From CAMFLJ01 sp965279255 (GTDB taxonomy: Bacteria; Actinomycetota; Acidimicrobiia; Acidimicrobiales; Acidimicrobilacustridaceae): a stretch of 64,000 nt of DNA. The notes under the pieces are model-generated. The model was not told the origin of the DNA and searched no databases. It saw only the letters and a program-made list of their open reading frames with translations. The stretch covers positions 4,092,001-4,156,000 of the forward strand of contig OZ257146.1 of NCBI GenBank assembly GCA_965279255.1. The letters are read 5' to 3'. Made by a program: the position numbers and the translations under genes. This document shows positions 33,421 to 40,800 of the stretch, piece by piece; position 1 is the first letter of the stretch, and each line of letters begins with the position of its first letter.

Positions 33421-34241
33421 CCCATCTCCTCCAGGGTCTCGGGCAGGTCCATGCGCCACGGCACGCCGTTGACGTGGGTGCCGCCGCCGACCATCAGGGT
33501 GTTGCCGTTGATGTAGGACGCCAGGTCGGAGGCGAGCAGCACGGCCGCCCCGCCGATGTCCTCCTCCGGGTCGCCGAAGCGCCGCATCGGGTTGGCCTCG
33601 ACCATCTTGGCGAACATCTCCGGGTTGTCGGCCTCCATGCGCTTGGAGGCCTCGGTGGCGGCGCCGGGGCAGATCACGTTCGAGCGGATGTTGTGGGGCC
33701 CCCACTCGACGGCGGCGGTGCGGGTGAGGGTGCGCAGCGCCTCCTTCGAGGCGTTGTACTGCGCGGTGTACATGTGGGCGTTGACGCCGTTGAGCGAGCA
33801 GATGTTGATGATCGATCCGGCGCCCTGGGCCTTCATGTGCGGGAACGCGGCCTGCATGGTCCACAGCGCGGCGACGGTGTTGAGCTCGAAGTCGTGGCGC
33901 ATGTCGTCGGCGAGCTTCCACTCGAGCCGCAGGCGCTTGCCCGCGGTGCCCGTGTAGGCGTTGTTGACGAGCACGTCGACCCGGCCGAACCGCTCGACCG
34001 CGGCCTCGACGCAGCCGCGGGCCTGGGCCTCGTCGGTCACGTCGGTGCGCACGAACGCGGCCTCGCTCCCGAGGGCGATCAGCTCCTCGACCACCGCCGG
34101 CCCCGACTCGGGGTTGTACTCGGCGACCACGACCCTGGCGCCCTCCCGGGCCATGCGCCGGGCGATGCCGCGGCCGATCCCCTGGCCGGCCCCGGTGATG
34201 ACCGCGACCCGCCCTTCCAACAGCTTGGTTCCCCCTGGCAT
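33417..34241 (-). CDS. Short-chain dehydrogenase/reductase
   Basis: This 274-residue SDR has TGAGQGIGRGIARRM (about 16-30), NNAYTG in place of NNAG (about 91-96), ICSLNG with catalytic Ser, and YNASK (Tyr/Lys) near 159-163. The C-terminal tail has GGGTHVNGVPWR. It is the first gene of a two-gene operon with the phosphotransferase-like protein. Length and motifs fit the 3-oxoacyl-ACP reductase / hydroxysteroid dehydrogenase type. Start ATG 34241 follows AGGGGG. Confidence 0.9.
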   Translation of the reverse strand: MPGGTKLLEGRVAVITGAGQGIGRGIARRMAREGARVVVAEYNPESGPAVVEELIALGSEAAFVRTDVTDEAQARGCVEAAVERFGRVDVLVNNAYTGTAGKRLRLEWKLADDMRHDFELNTVAALWTMQAAFPHMKAQGAGSIINICSLNGVNAHMYTAQYNASKEALRTLTRTAAVEWGPHNIRSNVICPGAATEASKRMEADNPEMFAKMVEANPMRRFGDPEEDIGGAAVLLASDLASYINGNTLMVGGGTHVNGVPWRMDLPETLEEMG

Positions 34242-34481
34242 GGGGTCACTGTGTCACGACCCGGCGGCGCCGGCCCGGGTGGGCCTTCGAGCTGGTGCTC
34301 GACGAGCTCGCCGACCTGGCGGGCATCGTCTGACCGGTCGCTGACAGGGCATGACGTGAAGGTTCGGCTCGGGGGCGTCAAGAACCCGTGAAGCCCCTTC
34401 CGTCGAGGCGCCGACGGTCGTACAACCGACCCTCGGCGAGGTCCACCGACAGGGTGCCGGCGCTTCGCCCGGAGGTGTGCG

Positions 34482-34850
34482 ATGAACATCATCACGGCGT
34501 TCGTTCGGGAGCAGGAGCGCGGGCGGGTCGAAGCCGCTGCGGCACAGCTCGGGCTCTCCGTGTCCATCTCGAGTCCGGCGACCGACCCCACGGCTCCTCC
34601 CGCCACCGGCGTCTGGCGCGGCTCCCGGTACACCCAGCCGGCACCGGTGCTGCGCCTGGAGATCCCGTACTGGGGGTTCCGGGTCGAGGATGCGGCCGAG
34701 GAGATCCTCCACGCCGCGAGCCCAGATGGCGCGGACGGGCCGCCGGCGACGGTGTGGGTCACGTCCGCCTCCTTCTTCGGCACCTCCTGTGCGACGCCGG
34801 CCGCGGTCCCGGGCCGTGAGAGCCACCCCGCCTTCTCGACGACGAGCTGA
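34482..34850 (+). CDS. Small protein, possibly a divergent PII-like (GlnB superfamily) regulator
   Basis: This 122-residue soluble protein has a clear GGAGG at 34471-34475, six bases before ATG 34482. The first strand-helix MNIITAFVREQERGRVEAAA and the later RLEIPYWGFRVEDAAEEIL followed by a strand VWVTSAS resemble the betaalphabeta-betaalphabeta ferredoxin-like order of PII proteins (compare K-x-I-T-A-I-x-R ... E-I-x-V ... V-E-x-I). A T-loop with its modified Tyr is not recognisable; residues 30-60 are Pro/Thr/Ser-rich. It is monocistronic, followed by a perfect hairpin. Family placement is tentative. Confidence 0.65.
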   Translation: MNIITAFVREQERGRVEAAAAQLGLSVSISSPATDPTAPPATGVWRGSRYTQPAPVLRLEIPYWGFRVEDAAEEILHAASPDGADGPPATVWVTSASFFGTSCATPAAVPGRESHPAFSTTS

Positions 34851-34900
34851 CGGCGCCTTCCCTCGACGCCGGACACCTCACACTCCCGTCCGGCATCCGC

Positions 34901-34927
34901 GATGCCCCGCCCTCGTGGCGGGGCATC
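34901..34927 (+). terminator. Terminator hairpin after the PII-like gene
   Basis: GATGCCCCGCC (34901-34911), loop CTCGT, GGCGGGGCATC (34917-34927): perfect 11-bp stem 50 bases after the stop, with no U-tract. Confidence 0.7.
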
Positions 34928-35047
34928 GTCGCGTCCGCCTTTGTCACCGGCCGGATCCGGACAGACTCGTCGTCGGTCCGTGAGGAATGAACGCCGCTCG
35001 TCAACCGTTCCAGTAATTGCGAACTCAAGGAATCTGGAGCAGAAGCC

Positions 35048-36028
35048 ATGCCTGCAGTCACCGCCGACAGCCTGACCCTTCCCCGCCTCGAGGTGCCGGT
35101 CACCGGCGCCGACGGCGCCGCGCCCCGCCCCCGCCCGGTGCGCTCGGTGACCACCGCCCCGAGCGATCACGAGGGGATGGGCTTCCCGGTCAGGCGCGCC
35201 TTCGCCGGTGTGAACGCCCTCGACCTCGACCCCTTCGTGATGATGGACCAGATGGGCGAGGTCGACTGGAAGCCGTACGAGCCGCGTGGCACCGACTGGC
35301 ACCCGCACCGGGGCTTCGAGACCGTGACCTACATCATCGACGGCACGTTCCAGCACCAGGACTCGAACGGCGGCGGCGGCACCATCACCGACGGCGGCAC
35401 CCAGTGGATGACCGCCGGCCGGGGCATCCTCCACATCGAGACGCCCCCCGAGAAGCTCGTCATCTCCGGCGGCACCTTCCACGGCATCCAGCTGTGGGTG
35501 AACCTGCCCCGGCGCTCGAAGATGGCGAAGCCCCGCTACCAGAACCTCGAGGGCCGCAAGGTCACACTGCTCTCCTCCCCCGACGGCGGGGCGCTCGTGC
35601 GCCTCATCGCCGGCGACCTCGGTGGCCACGAGGGCCCGGGCTCCACCCACACGCCGATCGTGCTCACCCATGTCACCGTGAGCCCCGGCGCCCGGATCGT
35701 CGTGCCGTGGGAGCCGTCGTTCAACGCCCTCGCCTACGTGCTGGCGGGGTCGGGTGCGGTCGGCGACGAGCGCCGGGCGGTGGCGACGGGCCAGCTCGCC
35801 CTGTTCGGGAAGGGCGACACCGTCACCCTCACCGCCACCGGCGACGAGCCCTTCGACGTGATGCTGCTCGGCGGCGAGCCGATCCGTGAGCCGGTCGTGC
35901 AGTACGGGCCCTTCGTGATGAACACGAAGGCCGAGATCCAGCAGGCCCTCGACGACTTCCAGCGGGGCCGCCTCGGCACCGTGCCGGAGAACGGGCTCAA
36001 GCCCTTCACCGGGCGCCGCCGCCGATGA
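35048..36028 (+). CDS. Pirin family protein, first of tandem pair
   Basis: This 326-residue bicupin has the pirin core DPFVMMDQMG followed by the metal-site motif HPHRGFETVTYIIDG (about 82-96) with the expected His-x-His and downstream HIE (in GRGILHIETPP). The second cupin lies at about 190-280. Pirins bind iron and act as quercetinases or redox-linked regulators. ATG 35048 follows a weak CTGGAG. It overlaps the second pirin gene by four bases (ATGA). Confidence 0.92.
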   Translation: MPAVTADSLTLPRLEVPVTGADGAAPRPRPVRSVTTAPSDHEGMGFPVRRAFAGVNALDLDPFVMMDQMGEVDWKPYEPRGTDWHPHRGFETVTYIIDGTFQHQDSNGGGGTITDGGTQWMTAGRGILHIETPPEKLVISGGTFHGIQLWVNLPRRSKMAKPRYQNLEGRKVTLLSSPDGGALVRLIAGDLGGHEGPGSTHTPIVLTHVTVSPGARIVVPWEPSFNALAYVLAGSGAVGDERRAVATGQLALFGKGDTVTLTATGDEPFDVMLLGGEPIREPVVQYGPFVMNTKAEIQQALDDFQRGRLGTVPENGLKPFTGRRRR

Positions 36029-36903
36029 CCACACCCGAGCTGATCAAGGGCGTCGAGGCCGACGTCGGTGGCATCCCCGTGCGCCGGCTCCTGCCCCGGG
36101 CCACCCGCCGCACGGTCGGGGCCTGGTGCTTCGTCGACCACGCCGGCCCCATCGACGTCGCCGACGGCACCATGCAGGTCGGGCCCCACCCGCACACCGG
36201 GCTCCACACCGTCACGTGGATGATCGAGGGTGAGGTCGTCCACCGCGACAGCCTCGGCAGCGAGCAGCTGCTGCGCCCGGGCCAGGTCAACCTGATGACC
36301 GCCGGCCACGGGGTCGCCCACGCCGAGCAGGTGCCCGGGGTGGTCACCGGTCGCCAGCAGCTCGTGCAGCTCTGGGTCGCCCAGCCCGAGGAGACCCGCC
36401 ACGGGCCCGCCGCCTTCGAGCACCACGGCGAACCGCCGGTCCTCGAGACCGGGGCCGCCACCGCCACGGTGCTGGTCGGCCGCCTCGGCGAGGCCACCTC
36501 CACCGCCCGGGCCGACACGGCCATCGTCGGGGCCGATGTCGTGGTCCGGGCCGCCACCTCGTTCCCCCTCGAGCGCAGCTTCGAGCATGCCGTGCTCGCC
36601 ATCGACGGACCGGTGACGGTCGACGGCGTGGTCATCGAGCCGGGCACCCTCGCCTACCTGGCCCCGGGCGGCGACGAGCTCGCCGTGGCCCCCGCACCGG
36701 GGGAGGGGAGCGGTCGCCTCGTGCTGCTGGGCGGCGAGCCCTTCCCCGACCGCCTCGCCATGTTCTGGAACTTCGTGGCCCGCACCCGCGACGAGCTCGA
36801 GACCGCGGCGGCCGACTGGGCCAGCGGCGACCCCCGCTTCGGCCCGGTCGCGGGCGGCCTGCCCCGCATGGCCGTCCCCTCGATGGCCCCCCGCTCCCGC
36901 TGA
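36025..36903 (+). CDS. Pirin family protein, second of tandem pair
   Basis: This 292-residue pirin has HPHTGLHTVTWMIEGEVVHRD (about 54-74) and GHGVAHAEQ in the first cupin, and a second cupin from about 180 with LGGEPFPDRLAMFWNFVARTRDE near the end, the usual pirin C-terminal signature. It differs strongly from pirin 1, so the pair is not a recent duplication. The ATGA overlap means the two are co-translated and may form a heteromer. The gene ends 38 bases before repeat family B copy 2. Confidence 0.92.
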   Translation: MTTPELIKGVEADVGGIPVRRLLPRATRRTVGAWCFVDHAGPIDVADGTMQVGPHPHTGLHTVTWMIEGEVVHRDSLGSEQLLRPGQVNLMTAGHGVAHAEQVPGVVTGRQQLVQLWVAQPEETRHGPAAFEHHGEPPVLETGAATATVLVGRLGEATSTARADTAIVGADVVVRAATSFPLERSFEHAVLAIDGPVTVDGVVIEPGTLAYLAPGGDELAVAPAPGEGSGRLVLLGGEPFPDRLAMFWNFVARTRDELETAAADWASGDPRFGPVAGGLPRMAVPSMAPRSR

Positions 36904-36941
36904 CCCCGACGAACGTCGCGCCGTCCGCCCCTCCCCCTTGC

Positions 36942-36991
36942 GTTCTGGCATGCGTTCTGTACCCCTAGAGGTGCAGAACGCATGCCAGAAC
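36942..36991. repeat. Dispersed palindromic repeat, family B, copy 2 (bidirectional terminator-like)
   Basis: 22-base arms (36942-36963 and 36970-36991) around CCTAGA. One arm position differs from copy 1 and turns a C-G pair into a T-G wobble, so pairing survives in RNA of one strand. It lies between convergent pirin 2 and sulfotransferase 2. Confidence 0.88.
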
Positions 36992-37017
36992 GGGGCTGCG
37001 GAGCGGTCCGTGGTCGG

Positions 37018-38163
37018 TCAGGCGTCCTCGCGGGGGATGTCGACGCGGTCCCAGTAGCCGGCCAGGCGCTCGTCGATGAACCCCCGGTCGAGGCCGAACT
37101 CGGCGAGGGAGTAGGTGTGGCGGCCGTGCTTGCCCTGGACCTGGTCGGCCATGTGGTCGCGCATGGCCTGCTCCGCCTCCGGCGTGAGCTCGCGGCCCAC
37201 CCGGTCGTAGATGCGCTGCACGCAGGCGACGGGGTCGGCGAGCAGGTCCTGGTAGCGGATGTCGACGAAGCGGTCGTCACCGTGGGTGTCGCGGAAGGCG
37301 GCGATGCGCTCGACCATCGTCATCAGCCAGTCGGGCCACACCCGGGCGATGCGGTCGCGGAAGTCGGCGTCGGTGAACGTGCCCGAGAGGCACTCGTTGA
37401 GGCTCAGGGTCGAGGCGATGCACTTCGCGGGGTCGCGGTGCGTCTGCACGAACACCGCATCGGGGTAGGCGGCGGCGACGGTCTCCATGGCGTAGGCGTG
37501 CACCGGCGACTTCAGCTGCCACGGCCCGCCGTAGTCGGCGCCGAGCGCCTGGAGCACCTGCCGGTGGTAGTCGTAGGCGTGGGTCAGGTCGGCGGCGTAG
37601 AGCCAGTCGCCGTAGCCGTCGATGTTGAACATGCTGTCGAGGGCGATGCTGGCGAAGTGTTGGCCGAGGGGGATGGCGCACTCCACGGCGTCCTCGGGCT
37701 CGTCGTGGTGGATGGCCTTGAACCTCGGGTTGATGAGGTCGAGCATGTTGCCGCCGTCCCGGGCGGCGACGTAGCGGGGGTCGGTCCAGTAGCCCGCCTC
37801 GGTGGGAGGCGGCACGGAGTCCGAGGCCTCCCAGCCCCGTAGGGAGCGGTTGGCGGGGTCGGCGGCGAGCAGGTGGCTGAGGGCTGTGGTGCCGGTGCGG
37901 GTGAGCCCCACGATGATGATCGGCACCTCGGGCGCCTGGGCAGCCGCCGCCGGGCTCGCCCGGTGCCACTCGGTGACCCGCAGCCGGTTCCGCAGCGACT
38001 GGCGCACGGTCGAGTCGAAGGCCGCTTCCCCGATGGCGTTGAGGTGGGCCGATCCCAGGTTGTCGACCAGGACGTCGAGGCCGTCGCGGAACGACGGATG
38101 GCCGTAGTCGGTGAGGCCCTCGGCTTCCGCGACCTGCTCGAGCGCGGCGTCGACGTCGTACAT
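37018..38163 (-). CDS. Sulfotransferase family protein (PAPS-dependent type), paralogue 2
   Basis: This 381-residue protein has a 5'-phosphosulfate loop GLTRTGTTAL (86-95) and a 3'-phosphate motif QTHRDPAKCIAST (about 236-248; Cys where paralogue 1 has Ser-Ile). The N-terminal GLTDYGHPSFRDGLDVLVDNL matches paralogue 1. The start ATG 38163 has AGGGGGAC seven bases upstream; longer in-frame extension is Arg/Pro-rich and unlikely. It is monocistronic and converges on pirin 2. The acceptor is unknown. Confidence 0.88.
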   Translation of the reverse strand: MYDVDAALEQVAEAEGLTDYGHPSFRDGLDVLVDNLGSAHLNAIGEAAFDSTVRQSLRNRLRVTEWHRASPAAAAQAPEVPIIIVGLTRTGTTALSHLLAADPANRSLRGWEASDSVPPPTEAGYWTDPRYVAARDGGNMLDLINPRFKAIHHDEPEDAVECAIPLGQHFASIALDSMFNIDGYGDWLYAADLTHAYDYHRQVLQALGADYGGPWQLKSPVHAYAMETVAAAYPDAVFVQTHRDPAKCIASTLSLNECLSGTFTDADFRDRIARVWPDWLMTMVERIAAFRDTHGDDRFVDIRYQDLLADPVACVQRIYDRVGRELTPEAEQAMRDHMADQVQGKHGRHTYSLAEFGLDRGFIDERLAGYWDRVDIPREDA

Positions 38164-38345
38164 GGTGTCCCCCTGTCGCGCCCTCCCCCGAAGGCGCCGG
38201 GGCAAGGTACCAGCCGGGTCGCGGCCGCTCGGCGGAGCGCGCGCCAACGTCGCCCGGCGGTTCCCGCATCGCTCAGCGAACGGTCATCGGTTGGCCCCGC
38301 GGGGGAAACCCGCAGGAAACCTCGGCCCTGCACCCTGGTCGGGGC

Positions 38346-39812
38346 ATGGGAGCGAGCGATCCGCACGACATCAACACCCGACTGATCCCGCCGGCCGACT
38401 CGAACGTGATCCTCCTGTTCGGGGCCACCGGCGACCTGGCGCGCCGCAAGCTGCTCCCCGGGCTGTTCCACCTGTTCAAGGCGGGGCTGCTGCCTCGGGC
38501 CCGCGTGCTCGGCGTCTCGCTCGACGAGATGGACGACGAGACCTTTCGGCGCTTCGCCCACGAGGCGGTCACCGAGTTCGGTCGGGCCAGCACCGCAGAG
38601 GCCCAGTGGGCCGACTTCGAGAAGTGCCTCCACTACGTCTCCCAGGTCGAGGGGGCGGCCGGGCTGGCCCGCACCGTCGCCCACCTCGAGGAGGACCTGG
38701 GGGGCGCGCCGAACCGGCTGCACTACCTGAGCGTGCCCCCGCAGGCCGCCGAGGAGGTGGTGCGCATGCTCGGCGACGCCGACCTCGCCCAGCGCTCGCG
38801 GATCATCATGGAGAAGCCGTTCGGCACCGATCTGCGCTCCGCCATCGAGCTCAACGCCGGCCTCCACGAGACGTTCCGCGAGGACCAGATCTTCCGGATC
38901 GACCACTTCCTGGGCAAGGAGGCGGCGCTCAACATCCTCGCCTTCCGGTTCGCCAACGGCCTGTTCGAGCCCATCTGGAACCGCGAGCACATCGACCACG
39001 TGCAGATCGACGTTCCCGAGACCCTGCCGATCGGCCATCGCATCGGCTTCTACGAGGGCACCGGCGCCTACCGCGACATGGTGGTCACCCACCTGTTCCA
39101 GATCCTGGCCTTCATGGCCATGGAGCCGCCCACGACGCTCGAGTCGAAGGCGATCAGCGAGGAGAAGAACAAGGTCTTCCGCTCGATGAAGCCGATCCAG
39201 CCGAGCGACGTGGTGCGGGGCCAGTACAGCGGCTACCTCGACGAGCCGGGCGTGCCGATGCACTCCGACACCGACACCTTCGTCGCCCTGCGCTGCGAGA
39301 TCGACAACTGGCGCTGGGCGGGGGTGCCCTTCTACCTCCGCACCGGCAAGCGCCTGGCCGAGGGCGCCCGCATCATCTCCATCGCCTTCCGGGAGCCCCC
39401 GAAGAGCATGTTCCCGCTCGGCTCGGGCGTGGGCTCGGCCGGCCCCGACCACCTCACCTTCGACCTGGCCGACGTGTCGAAGCTGTCGTTGTCGTTCTAC
39501 GGCAAGCGGCCGGGCCCGGGCCTCACGCTCGACAAGCAGAGCCTGCAGTTCTCGCTGCACGAGACCGGCCGCAGCGCCGACATCCTCGAGGCCTACGAGC
39601 GGTTGATCCTCGACGCCATGAACGGCGACCACACGCTGTTCACCACCGCCGAGGGCGTGGAGCGGGCGTGGGAGCTCTCCGAGCCGCTGCTCGACAACCC
39701 GCCCCCGGTGCGGCCCTACCAGCCGGGCTCGTGGGGCCCGAACGCCATCCACCAGCTCATCGCCCCCTACGCCTGGCGGCTGCCGTTCGAGCGGGCGTGG
39801 CGAGGGGCCTGA
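38346..39812 (+). CDS. zwf: Glucose-6-phosphate 1-dehydrogenase
   Basis: This 488-residue enzyme of the oxidative pentose phosphate pathway makes NADPH, useful to the monooxygenases nearby. NADP-binding GATGDLARRKL is at 26-36 and the substrate site RIDHFLGKE at 184-192 (Phe for the usual Tyr). Conserved EKPFG is just before it. Length is normal. The usual opcA and pgl partners are not adjacent; this gene stands alone, which suggests an accessory isozyme. No clear Shine-Dalgarno precedes ATG 38346. Confidence 0.94.
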   Translation: MGASDPHDINTRLIPPADSNVILLFGATGDLARRKLLPGLFHLFKAGLLPRARVLGVSLDEMDDETFRRFAHEAVTEFGRASTAEAQWADFEKCLHYVSQVEGAAGLARTVAHLEEDLGGAPNRLHYLSVPPQAAEEVVRMLGDADLAQRSRIIMEKPFGTDLRSAIELNAGLHETFREDQIFRIDHFLGKEAALNILAFRFANGLFEPIWNREHIDHVQIDVPETLPIGHRIGFYEGTGAYRDMVVTHLFQILAFMAMEPPTTLESKAISEEKNKVFRSMKPIQPSDVVRGQYSGYLDEPGVPMHSDTDTFVALRCEIDNWRWAGVPFYLRTGKRLAEGARIISIAFREPPKSMFPLGSGVGSAGPDHLTFDLADVSKLSLSFYGKRPGPGLTLDKQSLQFSLHETGRSADILEAYERLILDAMNGDHTLFTTAEGVERAWELSEPLLDNPPPVRPYQPGSWGPNAIHQLIAPYAWRLPFERAWRGA

Positions 39813-39847
39813 CCGCCGGGTCCGCCCGCCACCCCGTCCCGGATGAT

Positions 39848-39866
39848 GTGTCACACTGACTGACAC
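39848..39866. promoter_or_regulatory. Palindrome GTGTCA-N7-TGACAC upstream of the MBL-fold gene
   Basis: Six-base perfect arms with a seven-base spacer, about 40 bases before GTG 39905. The arrangement is like TetR-type operators of lipid-degradation genes. Confidence 0.4.
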
Positions 39867-39904
39867 GAGCGCGGCGGGGGTCGCGCCTCGACTGGAGGTC
39901 TCCT

Positions 39905-40729
39905 GTGGACGTCACCCTGCTGGGCACCGGATCGCCCGTGCCCGACCCGAACCGGGCCGGACCGGCCACCCTCGTGCGGGCGGGCGCCACGCTGTTGCTC
40001 GTCGACGCCGGTCGGGGCGTGCTGATGCGCCTGGCCGCGGCGGGTGCCTTCCCGGGGATGCTCGGCGCGGTGCTGCTCACCCACCTCCACAGCGACCACC
40101 TCACCGACCTCAACGACGTGATCACGACCCGGTGGGTCATGAGCCCGGTGCCCAACCCGCTCACGGTCTACGGCCCGCCCGGCACCCGCCAGGTCGTCGA
40201 CGGGCTGATGGCGATGCTGGCGCCCGACATCTCCTACCGGCTGGCCCACCACGACGACCTGAACGACCCGCCCGCCGTCGAGGTGGTCGAGGTGGCCCCG
40301 GGCGACGAGCTCACCATCGGCGAGGCGCGGGTCGTGGTGGGCCGGACCGACCACCGGCCGGTCGAGCCCACCGTGGGCTACCGGGTCGAGCACGAGGGCC
40401 GCGCCGTCGTGCTCGGCGGCGACGGCATCCCGTGCGCCGGGCTCGACGCCCTGTGCGCCGGCGCCGACGCCTACGTGCAGACCGTCCTGCGCGAGGACAT
40501 GGTGCGCATGGTCCCGATGGCCCGCTTCCAGGACATCCTCGACTACCACTCCACCGTCGAGCAGGCCGCCGCCACGGCCACCCGGGCCGGCGCCTCGATC
40601 CTGGTGCTGACCCACTACGTGCCCGCCCTGCCGCCCGGCCAGGAGGACGAGTGGCGGGCGCTGGCCGCGGCCCACTTCGACGGGGAGGTCGTGCTCGGCG
40701 ACGACCTCACCACCATCTCCCTGGTCTGA
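39905..40729 (+). CDS. Metallo-beta-lactamase-fold hydrolase (RNase Z / arylsulfatase-like)
   Basis: This 274-residue protein has an N-terminal LLGTGSPVPDPNRAGP as in RNase Z-type enzymes, the metal motif THLHSDHLTD (about 60-69), RTDHRPVEPTVGYRV with the next His, GGDG, and a final THYVP His near 237. GTG 39905 has CTGGAGGTC upstream. The lack of the RNase Z exosite arm and the short length suggest a small-molecule hydrolase rather than tRNA processing. Confidence 0.88.
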   Translation: MDVTLLGTGSPVPDPNRAGPATLVRAGATLLLVDAGRGVLMRLAAAGAFPGMLGAVLLTHLHSDHLTDLNDVITTRWVMSPVPNPLTVYGPPGTRQVVDGLMAMLAPDISYRLAHHDDLNDPPAVEVVEVAPGDELTIGEARVVVGRTDHRPVEPTVGYRVEHEGRAVVLGGDGIPCAGLDALCAGADAYVQTVLREDMVRMVPMARFQDILDYHSTVEQAAATATRAGASILVLTHYVPALPPGQEDEWRALAAAHFDGEVVLGDDLTTISLV

Positions 40730-40800
40730 CGAAGCGAGGGACGACCTGCCCTGGTGGCCGTCCCGCCCCTCTGTGAGACTGAGGTGGTACCGCCCCCGGT

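Noticed and set aside
39905..40729. Calling the MBL-fold protein tRNA-processing RNase Z
   Set aside because: The exosite arm is missing and the length is short. A small-molecule hydrolase is as likely.
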